DNA of 64,000 nt, taken from the NCBI GenBank assembly GCA_964036045.1, contig OZ038384.1:42078704-42142703 (forward strand), in the 5' to 3' direction. Source of the DNA: Eutreptiella sp. 'Long Island Sound 2002'. Lineage: Eukaryota; Euglenozoa; Euglenophyceae; Eutreptiales; Eutreptiaceae. Within the stretch, counting starts at the first letter, position 1; the number at the start of each line of letters is the position of its first letter. Position numbers and translations under genes: made by a program. The notes under the pieces were generated by a model. It did not search any database and was not told the origin of the DNA. It was given only the letters and a program-made list of their open reading frames with translations. This document shows positions 54,166-64,000 of this stretch, piece after piece.

Positions 54166-56172
54166 TACCGCCTCAAGACGCGCCCGGCAGAGCGAGCTCC
54201 CCCCTCGCGGGCTCCCCAGCAGCCCTTCCCAGCGCGCAGCATGCTCCCCACGCCGGGGCGTTTTACAGTGATGGCCCAGAGCATTTTGGGCACCTCAGTG
54301 ACGGCGGGGCACGCCCTCAAGCGGAGCCTAGTGGCCTTGGGGGAAGCCCAGCGCCAGCATAGCTCCCGGGGGGTGAAACGCAGGGCCCTCCGACGCAAGC
54401 AGGAAACCCTCAACTTGAAGCGCACCCCGGAGCAGTGGAGGGAGGTGCAGCGTCGTAGCAGGGGCCCCCCGCGCGATGTCTCGGAAATCCCCCTGGACAG
54501 CAAGGCGCTCCTCAACCCCAGGGAGACGTTGTCCGCCCTGTACTTGAGCCGCCTACGGCTCCAGGGCCATAGCTACCGGATCCGGGATGACCCCGACCGA
54601 TGGGCCCACTTCCAGAGGTACCTGGGGCTCCTGCCGCAGCATGCCCCGCCAGCCCGCGGCGACTATGTCCAGCCCCGCCACCTCTGGGAGGTGCAGTCGG
54701 GGAAGGCCCGCGGCCCCGACCTCCGCCTACCCGAAGCGGACGTCTGCATCGATATAGCCTGCTACCGACACCTGACGGAGGTGGACCAGAAGACCCTGTG
54801 CACCGTGGTGCGCAGCCCCCCAGTCAGCCGCACCGTGGGCAGGCGGGGGCGGGTTACCCTGCTCCTAAAAAACCCGGACCAGCCGGTCCAGGAGGCGAAC
54901 CTCCGGGGGATAACCATCTCCTCCCACGTCTCCAAACTCGAGCCCACGGCCTTCTATGCCGTGGCGACAGCCGTCTACGAGCGGGCCCTGGGGGGCCCCT
55001 GCCTAGTGGGGGGCATGCGGGGGATATCCCTCCAGGAGGTCGTCCGCACGGTGCACATGAAGCTGGACCTGGCCAAGCTTCAAAACCGGATAGTGGACGT
55101 CCTCATCACGGATCTCGCGAAATTCTTCGACGTGATCGCGCAGGACATTCACCCTATAGTGGGAGCCCGGGTTGGCCTGGGAGAGGCCGACCACCTCGCC
55201 ACCCATACCGAGGGTTTCTCCTACACCCTGCCCTTGGGCCCCTGGCAGTCCCACACCCTGACGCAACTCCCGGGTACGCCCCAGGGTACCGTCCAAGGGG
55301 TCCATGCGGGGGCGACGGCGGCACTCCCTTTCTTGCGATACATGGACATCGCATACCGGTCCTCGGCGGTAGAGCCCTTCCGCTTCCCGGGACTCATGTG
55401 GGTGGACGACACGATCCTCCTCTTGGAGCGGGGCGATTCCCACCCCATACAGGGGGTCCTTTTGGATCAGCGGGTATACTACCAGGGAATCCTGCGGGTG
55501 GACGTCCCTGACCGCAAGATCCAGCACGGCTCCACGTCAGACCCGCAGCCCCTACGGTCGCCTACGCCAGCAGCCGTGGCCCGCCACCCAGGCCGTGCGT
55601 GGGTGACGAGTACCCCGGACCAGCGGCGGGAGGCACTGGTAGGGGCCCCGGAGATACAGCCCTCGAGGGTCCTCCGATATATGGGAACCGACATTTACCT
55701 CCAAGGGGCGCCTACGGCCCCCCGCAACCTGCCGGAGGTCAGGGCGGAGCTCTGGACACAGCTCCGCCCCCAGCGGCTCTCCCCGGACGCGGCCATGATG
55801 GTACTCATGGCCAAGCTCCCGAGCAAGCTGCTCGCCCTGGCCAGCGTGTACCGCCCCACGGCCAAGGTACACGCGGCAAACGATGCTCTCATGGTGCGAG
55901 CATACAAGCACGTGACGGGCATCTCCCGCCACGCTCATACCGACGCGCTCTGGGGACCCTGGGAGCATGGGTGCCAGTGTCTCACTCGGGTGGAGCACTC
56001 GTGGCAGGCGGCGGTAGTACGAGAGTGGGTTCGGCAGGGGGCCTGGGCCAAGCAGGAGTTCCGGGACTCCCAGGCCTACTCCCTGCAAACGCACCAGGCG
56101 CTCAGGGGGGCTGCCCGGCGGTGCTTACCCCGGGGCAGTACGCGCATCACCCCAAGTGCCCCCACCTCATAG
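54166..56172 (+). CDS. LINE reverse transcriptase (ORF2, RT domain)
   Basis: The open frame continues from the TAG; the first ATG is at 54,241 (643 codons). RT motifs in order: VTLLLKNPD and NLRGITISSHVSKL (fingers), VLITDLAKFFDVIAQD with the first catalytic Asp near residue 291, GTPQGTVQG near 347, and GLMWVDDTILLL with the catalytic Asp pair near 389 (WVDD instead of the usual YADD or FADD). LGIP-like and thumb regions follow (RVLRYMGTDIYL). This is a non-LTR RT that copies element RNA at the nicked target. It ends at TAG 56,170-56,172, but the adjacent frame carries the real-looking C-terminus. Confidence 0.85.
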   Translation, partial: YRLKTRPAERAPPSRAPQQPFPARSMLPTPGRFTVMAQSILGTSVTAGHALKRSLVALGEAQRQHSSRGVKRRALRRKQETLNLKRTPEQWREVQRRSRGPPRDVSEIPLDSKALLNPRETLSALYLSRLRLQGHSYRIRDDPDRWAHFQRYLGLLPQHAPPARGDYVQPRHLWEVQSGKARGPDLRLPEADVCIDIACYRHLTEVDQKTLCTVVRSPPVSRTVGRRGRVTLLLKNPDQPVQEANLRGITISSHVSKLEPTAFYAVATAVYERALGGPCLVGGMRGISLQEVVRTVHMKLDLAKLQNRIVDVLITDLAKFFDVIAQDIHPIVGARVGLGEADHLATHTEGFSYTLPLGPWQSHTLTQLPGTPQGTVQGVHAGATAALPFLRYMDIAYRSSAVEPFRFPGLMWVDDTILLLERGDSHPIQGVLLDQRVYYQGILRVDVPDRKIQHGSTSDPQPLRSPTPAAVARHPGRAWVTSTPDQRREALVGAPEIQPSRVLRYMGTDIYLQGAPTAPRNLPEVRAELWTQLRPQRLSPDAAMMVLMAKLPSKLLALASVYRPTAKVHAANDALMVRAYKHVTGISRHAHTDALWGPWEHGCQCLTRVEHSWQAAVVREWVRQGAWAKQEFRDSQAYSLQTHQALRGAARRCLPRGSTRITPSAPTS

Positions 56173-56574
56173 CCACGCTGCAGCGGGTCGTGGATGACGT
56201 GGCTCTGCCCATGTGGATGCCGGGCCAGTGCTCAGGGACCACCCCCATCCTGGTCCGAGGTCCTGGTGGGCCGCGATCGGCGGCAGCGGCGGCCCCTGCC
56301 CCCCGGGTGGAGGTGTACACGACTCTGTATGGCGCCGTCGCGCAGGTGGTCGTCCCCCCGACGGTGTACGAAACGGTACAGGCCCTGGGCTACCATCACC
56401 TCGGCGACCTCTACACAGAGAATCACCAGGTGCTACAGAACGCGAGCCCTGAAGAGACGAGCGCCAGCCCGCAAGGGGATCCCGGGGCTACGTGCGTGGC
56501 TGGCCCGCCACGCTGCGGTACTGGTCCCGCTCCTAAGGGAACCCACGCCGCGATGGCAAGCGGCACCCAAGGAC
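56100..56574 (+). pseudogene. C-terminal tail of LINE ORF2 in a shifted frame
   Basis: From about 56,100 another frame continues with GQYAHHPKCPHLIATLQRVV and VYTTLYGAVAQVVVPPTVYE, globular in character, until the element end. The Cys/His cluster may be the remains of a zinc-knuckle region often found at ORF2 ends. A G-run near 56,106-56,111 probably caused the shift. Confidence 0.5.
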
Positions 56575-57375
56575 TCCCAGCTGCTGGGCCTCCGCCTCGC
56601 AGGAGTTCCACTGCCCACCGCCCACAGGCGGTGTGGCAGTGCATTGCAGGAGTTGCAGTGCCCGCTGCCTCCAGCTAGTGAGGCAGTGTATTGCACGAGC
56701 CGCGCCGCCCACTGCCCCCGGGCAGTTAGGCAGTGCGTTGCAGAATTTTCACCGCCCGCTGCCCCCCGGCAGTGTGGCGGTGCAAAGTAGGGGCTGTGTT
56801 GCCCACTGCCCACAAGCAGTGAGGTAGTGCATGCCGTGAGTTGCACTGCCCATTGCCCCCAAGCACTGTGGCACTCCACAGCAGAAGTGCCACTGCCCAG
56901 TGCCCATAGCCCACTGCCCACAAGTGCAGAGCGGCAAGGCACACACAGTGCAGCGTGGAGCAGAGCACCAAGCGGTACGGCCCTGCACACAAAGTACTAA
57001 AGGTGCGGCACAACACACGCCCACTAGACCCTGTGAGACCATGCACAGGCGTCGGCAGAACAGCACCGGCCAAGTGTGACAGAGCACAAGTCCCGGCTAT
57101 GCAACAACACACTAGCACACAGCGCGCACTAAGACACACAGCCCTCCCGTTTACCTCTACCCGTGGGTAGACATCCCGGCCATTGCCTTCTGGTAACAGC
57201 GCCTTTGGCACACCACCCCACACCACCCCAAACCTCACGACGCCACACCACACTACACCATACCCCACACCACCACACCACCCCGCACCACCCCACCCCA
57301 CACTACCCCACACCACACCACCCCATGCCACCCTACCCCACACCACACCACACCACACCACACCACACCACACCA
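56575..57375 (+). repeat. Right copy of the direct block flanking the LINE
   Basis: The 56,575-57,211 stretch nearly duplicates 44,658-45,290, followed by a (CCACA)n run to 57,375. It begins abruptly at TCCCAGCTGCTGGGCC after LINE sequence. Confidence 0.9.
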
Positions 57376-60300
57376 GGCAGTGGGGTAGTGCATTGCAGGA
57401 GTTGCACTGCCCACTGCCCCCAGGCAGTGGGGCAGTGCATTGCAGTGAGTTGCACTGTCCACTGCCCCCAGGCAGTGAGGCCGTGCATTGCAGGGGTTCC
57501 ATTGCCCACTGCCCCCAGGCAGTGGGGCAGTGCGTTGCAGAAGTTGCACTGCCCACTGCCCCCAGGCAGTGAGGCAGTGCGTTGCAGGAATTGCACTGTC
57601 CCGCGCCCCCAGGCAGTGGGGTAGTGCATTGCAGGAGTTGCACTGCCCACTGCCCCCAGGCAGTGGGGCAGTCTATTGCAGGAGTTGCACTGCCCACTAC
57701 CCCCAGGCAGTGGGGCAGTGCATTGCAGAAGTTGCACTGCCCACTGCCCCCAGGCAGTGGGGCAGTCTATTGCAAGAGTTCCACTGCCCACTGCCCCCAG
57801 GCAGTGCATTGCAGAAGCTGCACTGTCCACTGCCCCCAGGCAGTGAGGCAGTGCATTGGAGGAGGTCCACTGCCCACTGCCCCCAGGCAGTGAGGCAGTG
57901 CATTGCAGGGGTTCCACTGCCCACTGCCCCTAGGCAGTGAGGCAGTGCATTGCAGGAGGTCCACTGCCCACTGCCCCCCGGCAGTGGGGCAGTGCATTGA
58001 AGGAGGTCCACTGCCCACTGCCGCCAGGCAGTGAGGCAGTGCATTGGAGGAGGTCCACTGCCCACTGCCCCTAGGCAGTGAGGCAGTGCATTGCAGGGGT
58101 TCCACTGCCCACTGCCCCTAGGCAGTGAGGCAGTGCATTGCAGGAGGTCCACTGCCCACTGCCCCCAGGCAGTGGGGCAGTGCATTGAAGGAGGTCCACT
58201 GCCCATTGCCGCCAGGCAGTGAGGCAGTGCATTGCAGCAGTTCCACTGCCCACTGCCCCCAGGCAGTGAGGCACTGCATTGCAGTGAGTTGCACTGTCCA
58301 CTGCCCCCAGGCAGTGAGGCCGTGCATTGCAGGGGTTCCATTGCCCACTGCCCCCAGGCAGTGGGGCAGTGCGTTGCAGAAGTTGCACTGCCCACTGCCC
58401 CCAGGCAGTGAGGCAGTGCATTGGAGGAGGTCCACTGCCCACTGCCCCTAGGCAGTGAGGCCGTGCATTGCAGGGGTTCCATTGCCCACTGCCCCCAGGC
58501 AGTGGGGCAGTGCGTTGCAGAAGTTGCACTGCCCACTGCCCCCAGGCAGTGAGGCAGTGCGTTGCAGGAATTGCACTGTCCCGCGCCCCCAGGCAGTGAG
58601 GCAGTGGATTGCAGGAGTTGCACTGCCCACTGCCCCCAGGCAGTGGGGCAGTCTATTGCAGGAGTTGCACTGCCCACTACCCCCAGGCAGTGGGGCAGTG
58701 CATTGCAGAAGTTGCACTGCCCACTGCCCCCAGGCAGTGGGGCAGTCTATTGCAAGAGTTCCACTGCCCACTGCCCCCAGGCAGTGCATTGCAGAAGCTG
58801 CACTGTCCACTGCCCCCAGGCAGTGAGGCAGTGCATTGGAGGAGGTCCACTGCCCACTGCCCCCAGGCAGTGAGGCAGTGCATTGCAGGGGTTCCACTGC
58901 CCACTGCCCCTAGGCAGTGAGGCAGTGCATTGCAGGAGGTCCACTGCCCACTGCCCCCCGGCAGTGGGGCAGTGCATTGAAGGAGGTCCACTGCCCACTG
59001 CCGCCAGGCAGTGAGGCAGTGCATTGGAGGAGGTCCACTGCCCACTGCCCCTAGGCAGTGAGGCAGTGCATTGCAGGGGTTCCACTGCCCACTGCCCCTA
59101 GGCAGTGAGGCAGTGCATTGCAGGAGGTCCACTGCCCACTGCCCCCAGGCAGTGGGGCAGTGCATTGAAGGAGGTCCACTGCCCATTGCCGCCAGGCAGT
59201 GAGGCAGTGCATTGCAGGAGTTCCACTGCCCACTGCCCCCAGGCAGTGAGGCACTGCATTGCAGTGAGTTGCACTGTCCACTGCCCCCAGGCAGTGAGGC
59301 CGTGCATTGCAGGGGTTCCATTGCCCACTGCCCCCAGGCAGTGGGGCAGTGCGTTGCAGAAGTTGCACTGCCCACTGCCCCCAGGCAGTGAGGCAGTGCA
59401 TTGGAGGAGGTCCACTGCCCACTGCCCCTAGGCAGTGAGGCCGTGCATTGCAGGGGTTCCATTGCCCACTGCCCCCAGGCAGTGGGGCAGTGCGTTGCAG
59501 AAGTTGCACTGCCCACTGCCCCCAGGCAGTGAGGCAGTGCGTTGCAGGAATTGCACTGTCCCGCGCCCCCAGGCAGTGAGGCAGTGGATTGCAGGAGTTG
59601 CACTGCCCACTGCCCCCAGGCAGTGGGGCAGTCTATTGCAGGAGTTGCACTGCCCACTACCCCCAGGCAGTGGGGCAGTGCATTGCAGAAGTTGCACTGC
59701 CCACTGCCCCCAGGCAGTGGGGCAGTCTATTGCAAGAGTTCCACTGCCCACTGCCCCCAGGCAGTGCATTGCAGAAGCTGCACTGTCCACTGCCCCCAGG
59801 CAGTGAGGCAGTGCATTGGAGGAGGTCCACTGCCCACTGCCCCCAGGCAGTGAGGCAGTGCATTGCAGGGGTTCCACTGCCCACTGCCCCTAGGCAGTGA
59901 GGCAGTGCATTGCAGGAGGTCCACTGCCCACTGCCCCCCGGCAGTGGGGCAGTGCATTGAAGGAGGTCCACTGCCCACTGCCGCCAGGCAGTGAGGCAGT
60001 GCATTGGAGGAGGTCCACTGCCCACTGCCCCTAGGCAGTGAGGCAGTGCATTGCAGGGGTTCCACTGCCCACTGCCCCTAGGCAGTGAGGCAGTGCATTG
60101 CAGGAGGTCCACTGCCCATTGCCGCCAGGCAGTGGGGCAGTGCATTGAAGGAGGTCCACTGCCCATTGCCGCCAGGCAGTGAGGCAGTGCATTGCAGGAG
60201 TTCCACTGCCCGCTGCCCCCAGGCAGTGAGGCACTGCATTGCAGTGAGTTGCACTGTCCACTGCCCCCAGGCAGTGAGGCCGTGCATTGCAGGGGTTCCA

Positions 60301-61640
60301 TTGCCCACTGCCCCCAGGCAGTGGGGCAGTGCGTTGCAGAAGTTGCACTGCCCACTGCCCCCAGGCAGTGAGGCAGTGCGTTGCAGGAATTGCACTGTCC
60401 CGCGCCCCCAGGCAGTGGGGTAGTGCATTGCAGGAGTTGCACTGCCCACTGCCCCCAGGCAGTGAGGCAGTGGATTGCAGGAGTTGCACTGCCCACTGCC
60501 CCCAGGCAGTGGGGCAGTCTATTGCAGGAGTTGCACTGCCCACTACCCCCAGGCAGTGGGGCAGTGCATTGCAGAAGTTGCACTGCCCACTGCCCCAAGG
60601 CAGTGGGGCAGTCTATTGCAAGAGTTCCACTGCCCACTGCCCCCAGGCAGTGCATTGCAGAAGCTGCACTGTCCACTGCCCCCAGGCAGTGAGGCAGTGC
60701 ATTGGAGGAGGTCCACTGCCCACTGCCCCCAGGCAGTGAGGCAGTGCATTGCAGGGGTTCCACTGCCCACTGCCCCTAGGCAGTGAGGCAGTGCATTGCA
60801 GGAGGTCCACTGCCCACTGCCCCCCGGCAGTGGGGCAGTGCATTGAAGGAGGTCCACTGCCCACTGCCGCCAGGCAGTGAGGCAGTGCATTGGAGGAGGT
60901 CCACTGCCCACTGCCCCTAGGCAGTGAGGCAGTGCATTGCAGGGGTTCCACTGCCCACTGCCCCTAGGCAGTGAGGCAGTGCATTGCAGGAGGTCCACTG
61001 CCCACTGCCCCCAGGCAGTGGGGCAGTGCATTGAAGGAGGTCCACTGCCCATTGCCGCCAGGCAGTGAGGCAGTGCATTGCAGGAGTTCCACTGCCCACT
61101 GCCCCCAGGCAGTGAGGCAGTGCATTGCAGGAGGTCCACTGCCCACTGCCCCCAGGCAGTGGGGCAGTGCATTGAAGGAGGTCCACTGCCCACTGCCCCC
61201 AGGCAGTGAGGCAGTGTGTTGCAGAAGGTCCACTGCCCACTTCCCCCGGGCAGTGGAGCAGTGCATTGAAGGAGGTCCACTTCCCACTGCCCCCAGGCAG
61301 TGCGGCGGTGTATTGCAGGAGGTCCACTGCCCACTTCCCCCAGGCAGTGAGGCGGTGTATTGCAGGAGGTCCACTGCCCACTGCCCCAAGGCAGTGGGGC
61401 AGTGTATTGCAGGAGTTGCACTGCCCACTGCCCCAGGCAGTGAGGCAGTGGATTGCAGGAGGTCCACTGCCCACTGCCCCCAGGCAGTGGGGCAGTGCAT
61501 TGCAGGAGGTCCACTGCCCACTGCCCCCAGGGCAGTGGGGCAGTGCATTGCAGGAGGTCCGCTGCCCGTTGCCCCCGGGCAATGAGGTAGTGTATTGCAG
61601 GAGTTGCACTGCCCACCGCCCCCAGGCAGTGAGGCAGAGC
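57376..61640 (+). repeat. 47-bp satellite array with 980-bp higher-order repeat
   Basis: The unit is GGCAGTGGGGCAGTGCATTG, then CAGGAGTTGCACTGCCCACT, then GCCCCCA (47 bp). A block of about 21 units recurs with a 980-bp period around 57.7, 58.7 and 59.7 kb; the third copy is 94 bp (two units) shorter. One unit in each block is shortened. Minus frames up to 368 codons and plus frames up to 204 codons are artefacts. Confidence 0.97.
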
Positions 61641-61985
61641 ACCAAGCAGTGCGGCACCACACAGAAGGCACTGGTGGTGCAGCGCGGCACGCAGGGTGCA
61701 GTGGGCAAATGAGACCCTGTGTGACTGCGCGCAGGCGTCGGCAAGACAGTGTCGGCCAAGTGCGAGAGTGCACTGGTCCGGCTATGCCACAACACACTTA
61801 CACACAGCGCGCAAACAACACACACAGCCCAGCCCGTTTACCTGTACGCGTGGGTAGACATCCCGGCCTTTGCCTTTTGGTAACAGCGCCTTCGGCACAC
61901 CACACCACACCACACCACACCACACCACACCACACCACACCACACCACACCACACCACACCACACCACACCGCACCACACCACTG
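61641..61985 (+). repeat. Third, diverged copy of the unique module plus (CCACA)n
   Basis: CAGGCGTCGGCA, ACAGCGCGCAAACAACACAC, GTGGGTAGACATCCCGGCC and GGTAACAGCGCCTTCGGCAC match the modules at 45.0-45.3 and 56.9-57.2 kb with several substitutions. It follows the 47-bp array and precedes the microsatellite, the same order as in the other copies. Confidence 0.85.
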
Positions 61986-62200
61986 GTGACCTGGCACCAG
62001 TCTAAAAACCCTCAAGATGGTAGCTGTGGGACGGATTGCCCACACGCACCGCCACGCTCGAAGCCAGTCGTGATACGTCTCGATTTCTCGTGCGTCTTCC
62101 CTGTGTCAGGCCGGGCCCACCCCGCCCGCCAACCGTCTAGGACCCCTCCCTGGGCCAGACATGCAGTCCTGTGGGGGACAGATGCACATACGTGGCCTCC
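61986..62200. other. No gene recognised
   Basis: A short unique stretch between the CCACA microsatellite and the 30-bp array. No domain or strong repeat was seen. Confidence 0.5.
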
Positions 62201-62204
62201 CCCC

Positions 62205-62770
62205 GACCGCCAGACGCCAACGTGGCGCTTGCCCCGACAGCTCTGCGCCGACATGGCGCGGGCTCAGTGGCAGGGCACCATCGTGGTGTCGCGAACGTGC
62301 CCGTGCGCCGTCGTGGCGCGGCATTCTAGGCAGAGTGCCATCGTGGCGCGGCCTTCTCGGCAGAGTGCCGCTGCGACGCCGCCCAAACAGTCCAGCGCCA
62401 ACGTGGCGCCACTTCAGTGACAGCACACCACCGTGGTGCAGCCAACACGCACGTGGGCCGCCGTGGCGCACTGTTCGGGGCACGGCGCCGTCGTGGCACT
62501 GCCCGGACAGCCCTATGCCTCCATGGCGCCAGTTCAGTGGCAGAGTGCCATTGTGGTGCCGCCAACATACACGTGCGCCATCGTGGCGCAATCCTCAGGG
62601 CGGAACGCCACCGCGGCGCTGGCCAGCCAGCCCTGCGCCGACGTGGCGCTAGTTTAGTGACGTGGCACCACCGTGGTGCAGTCAACGTACACGTGCGCCG
62701 TCGTGGCGCAACCTTCAAGGCAAAGCGCCACCGTGGCACTGCCCAAACGGTCTTCGTGCGCCGGCCTCGC
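62205..62770 (+). repeat. 30-bp array with 120-bp higher-order period
   Basis: Units of exactly 30 bp start C-x-x-CGTGGYGC (for example CATCGTGGCGCGGCCTTCTC and CACCGTGGTGCAGCCAACAC). Related units recur every 120 bp: the CGTGGTGCAGCCAAC-type unit lies at 62,429, 62,549 and 62,669; a further copy at 62,279 is 150 bp earlier. The period keeps all frames in register as 10-codon repeats, but no start or domain supports a gene. Confidence 0.85.
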
Positions 62771-64000
62771 CATGGTGTGTCCTCCAGGCCAATACTCGAG
62801 GCACCATGGCGGGGTCTGCACCTGGCGCTCCGCCACCCACCGCGACACCCCGTGCAGAGTTGACGGGTCATCGGCGGTACTCACCGCCTCACGTGCCATC
62901 GGCGAATGTCGCCGTCTCGCTCGGGCACCATCGTGGCGCCATTTTCTCGGTCGCGTGCCGTCTCGGTGCACGTTTCGTAGGACTCGTCGTTTGGGCTCGG
63001 CCTTTGCGGCCCGGCGTCGTCGGTGACCTCCACGGCGGTGCACCACCGTGGTGCTGTGGCAGTGACGCACGTTCCGCACTCACAGAACCCGGGGGTACCC
63101 AGGCCACCGGCGGTGCGCGTGATTGTGTATCGTGGCCGTAGTCGCGACGCCGGCGGTACTCAGCCCGCCGGCAGTGCGCATAGTCGTGCTGGGCCGCGTT
63201 GTATTTAGCCCGGCGACGTTTTTAAGTCGGGGGTGATGCCCCGGGAGACCCACACCTTCCGCTCACGTTGATCTTGGAACACTGACTCGGGTGGATCCAG
63301 GACAGGTCGGGGCGGTCGGTGGCCAGGACCGGAGAGCTGATCGGACCGTAGCGTTGTCGTACACCGGCGTTGTGACCCAGACGGCCTGCTGGGAGGAGCG
63401 TTCTCAAGTGTGCGGCGAGATTCGTCTTACTCTAGCGGAGGTAAGACGGAGGACTCCCTCGGCAGTGCCTGCGTGGGTCCCGAGGGACGACGCCACGGCT
63501 CACGGTACGTGGGACCACGGCAGGCGCTCCTCCTCCTCCTCCTCCTCCTCCACCACACCACACCACACCACACCACACCACACCACACCACACCACACCA
63601 CACCACATCCTACCACCCCACACCACAGCACCGCACACCACTCCACACCACCGCACCCAACACCACACCACACCACCATGGATTGTGTTGCCTCTGGGTA
63701 CTTGAGTTGGTGCACGCCACACGGTAGAGGTGCGCGTGTGTGCGAAAATGAATGCAAAAGTCAGTGCGAAAATCGCTCGAATTTGGTACATATTCGCGTT
63801 CGCACACACAAGGAAAGCCCACAGCAAAAATACAGCAATTTGTGGGGTACCATGGAACCGTGATGTCTTAGAAAAGAGCTTTTTTTTTGTAGACACCTAG
63901 GTTTTAAGTTTTTAGAATTTTTAAAAATATTGACACCATGCTAACTCTTTGAGACACGTCTTTTCGGGCGAAACCGTACATTTTGCACCCATATTCGTGC
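62771..64000. other. No gene recognised; CTC and CCACA microsatellites
   Basis: Degenerate GTGGCGC sequence fades out by about 63,200. A CTC repeat (63,527-63,551) leads directly into a CCACA repeat (63,552-63,685). The end is A/T-richer with short homopolymers. Confidence 0.5.

Larger units (their letters stand above)
45505..56574 (+). mobile_element. LINE-like non-LTR retrotransposon with long repeat-bearing leader
   Basis: The element appears to start right after the left flanking microsatellite and to end at GGCACCCAAGGAC, where the flanking block resumes with TCCCAGCTGCTGGG. It comprises a leader (45.5-46.7 kb), 26 monomers of 94 bp, an ORF1 region, two further ORFs, an EEP endonuclease and an RT. 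I see no poly-A tail. Limits are inferred from the flanking duplication; whether the leader and the 94-bp array belong to it is inference from position. Confidence 0.65.

Noticed and set aside
56726-61825. Minus frames of 302-368 codons and plus frames up to 204 codons in the 47-bp array
   Set aside because: The same repeat peptide appears in all registers with no start context or domain; satellite artefact.

Overview
The window is nuclear DNA from a eukaryote, most likely a unicellular alga or other protist. The evidence is a spliced MORN-repeat gene with phase-consistent introns, a Ty3/Gypsy chromovirus-type pol, a LINE with endonuclease and reverse transcriptase, a DNA transposon whose transposase-like gene has introns, and very abundant satellite DNA. 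There are no bacterial operons, CRISPR arrays or rRNA genes that I can support. The species cannot be fixed from sequence alone.

Layout. 1-2.1 kb: low-complexity GC-rich sequence with no recognised gene. 2.1-7.8 kb: a decayed Ty3/Gypsy element (protease, RT, RNase H, integrase, chromodomain) with almost no gag. 7.8-12.1 kb: no gene seen, one ~185-bp tandem repeat. 12.1-14.6 kb: a 96-bp palindrome, a frameshifted tyrosine-recombinase C-terminus and a TIR element carrying a chromodomain fragment. 16.9-23.2 kb: a MORN-repeat gene of at least nine exons; one intron holds a Stowaway-like TIR element. 21.7-26.7 kb: several tandem arrays. 26.7-28.8 kb: a broken gene with Ulp1-like protease and SAP-like segments. 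28.8-32.6 kb: more arrays and a fold-back element. 32.6-34.0 kb: a decayed minus-strand relative of the gene at 37.4-43.4 kb.

34.1-45.0 kb is one diverged 47-bp satellite array split by a 6,857-bp DNA transposon (37,053-43,909). Its ends are matching inverted repeats, and its flanks rejoin into the array consensus. Its minus-strand gene has introns built from the same GGAACGTCGCCGGAACA-type repeats found just inside the transposon ends, which resembles introner elements.

45.5-56.6 kb is a LINE-like retroelement: a leader with strong hairpins, 26 exact-length 94-bp monomers, an SR-rich ORF1 with an RRM-like segment, two further ORFs, then endonuclease and RT. It lies between two nearly identical direct copies of a 633-637-bp block plus CCACA microsatellite (44,658-45,504 and 56,575-57,375), as an unusually long target-site duplication would. 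57.4-61.6 kb is the 47-bp satellite organised in a 980-bp higher-order repeat. 62.2-62.8 kb is a 30-bp array with 120-bp higher order. The last kilobase has no recognised gene.

How the parts relate: apart from the MORN gene, almost everything is mobile-element or satellite DNA, and the elements are nested in the satellites. Most element genes carry frameshifts or lone in-frame stops, so they are probably decaying, although homopolymer assembly errors may cause some of the breaks.
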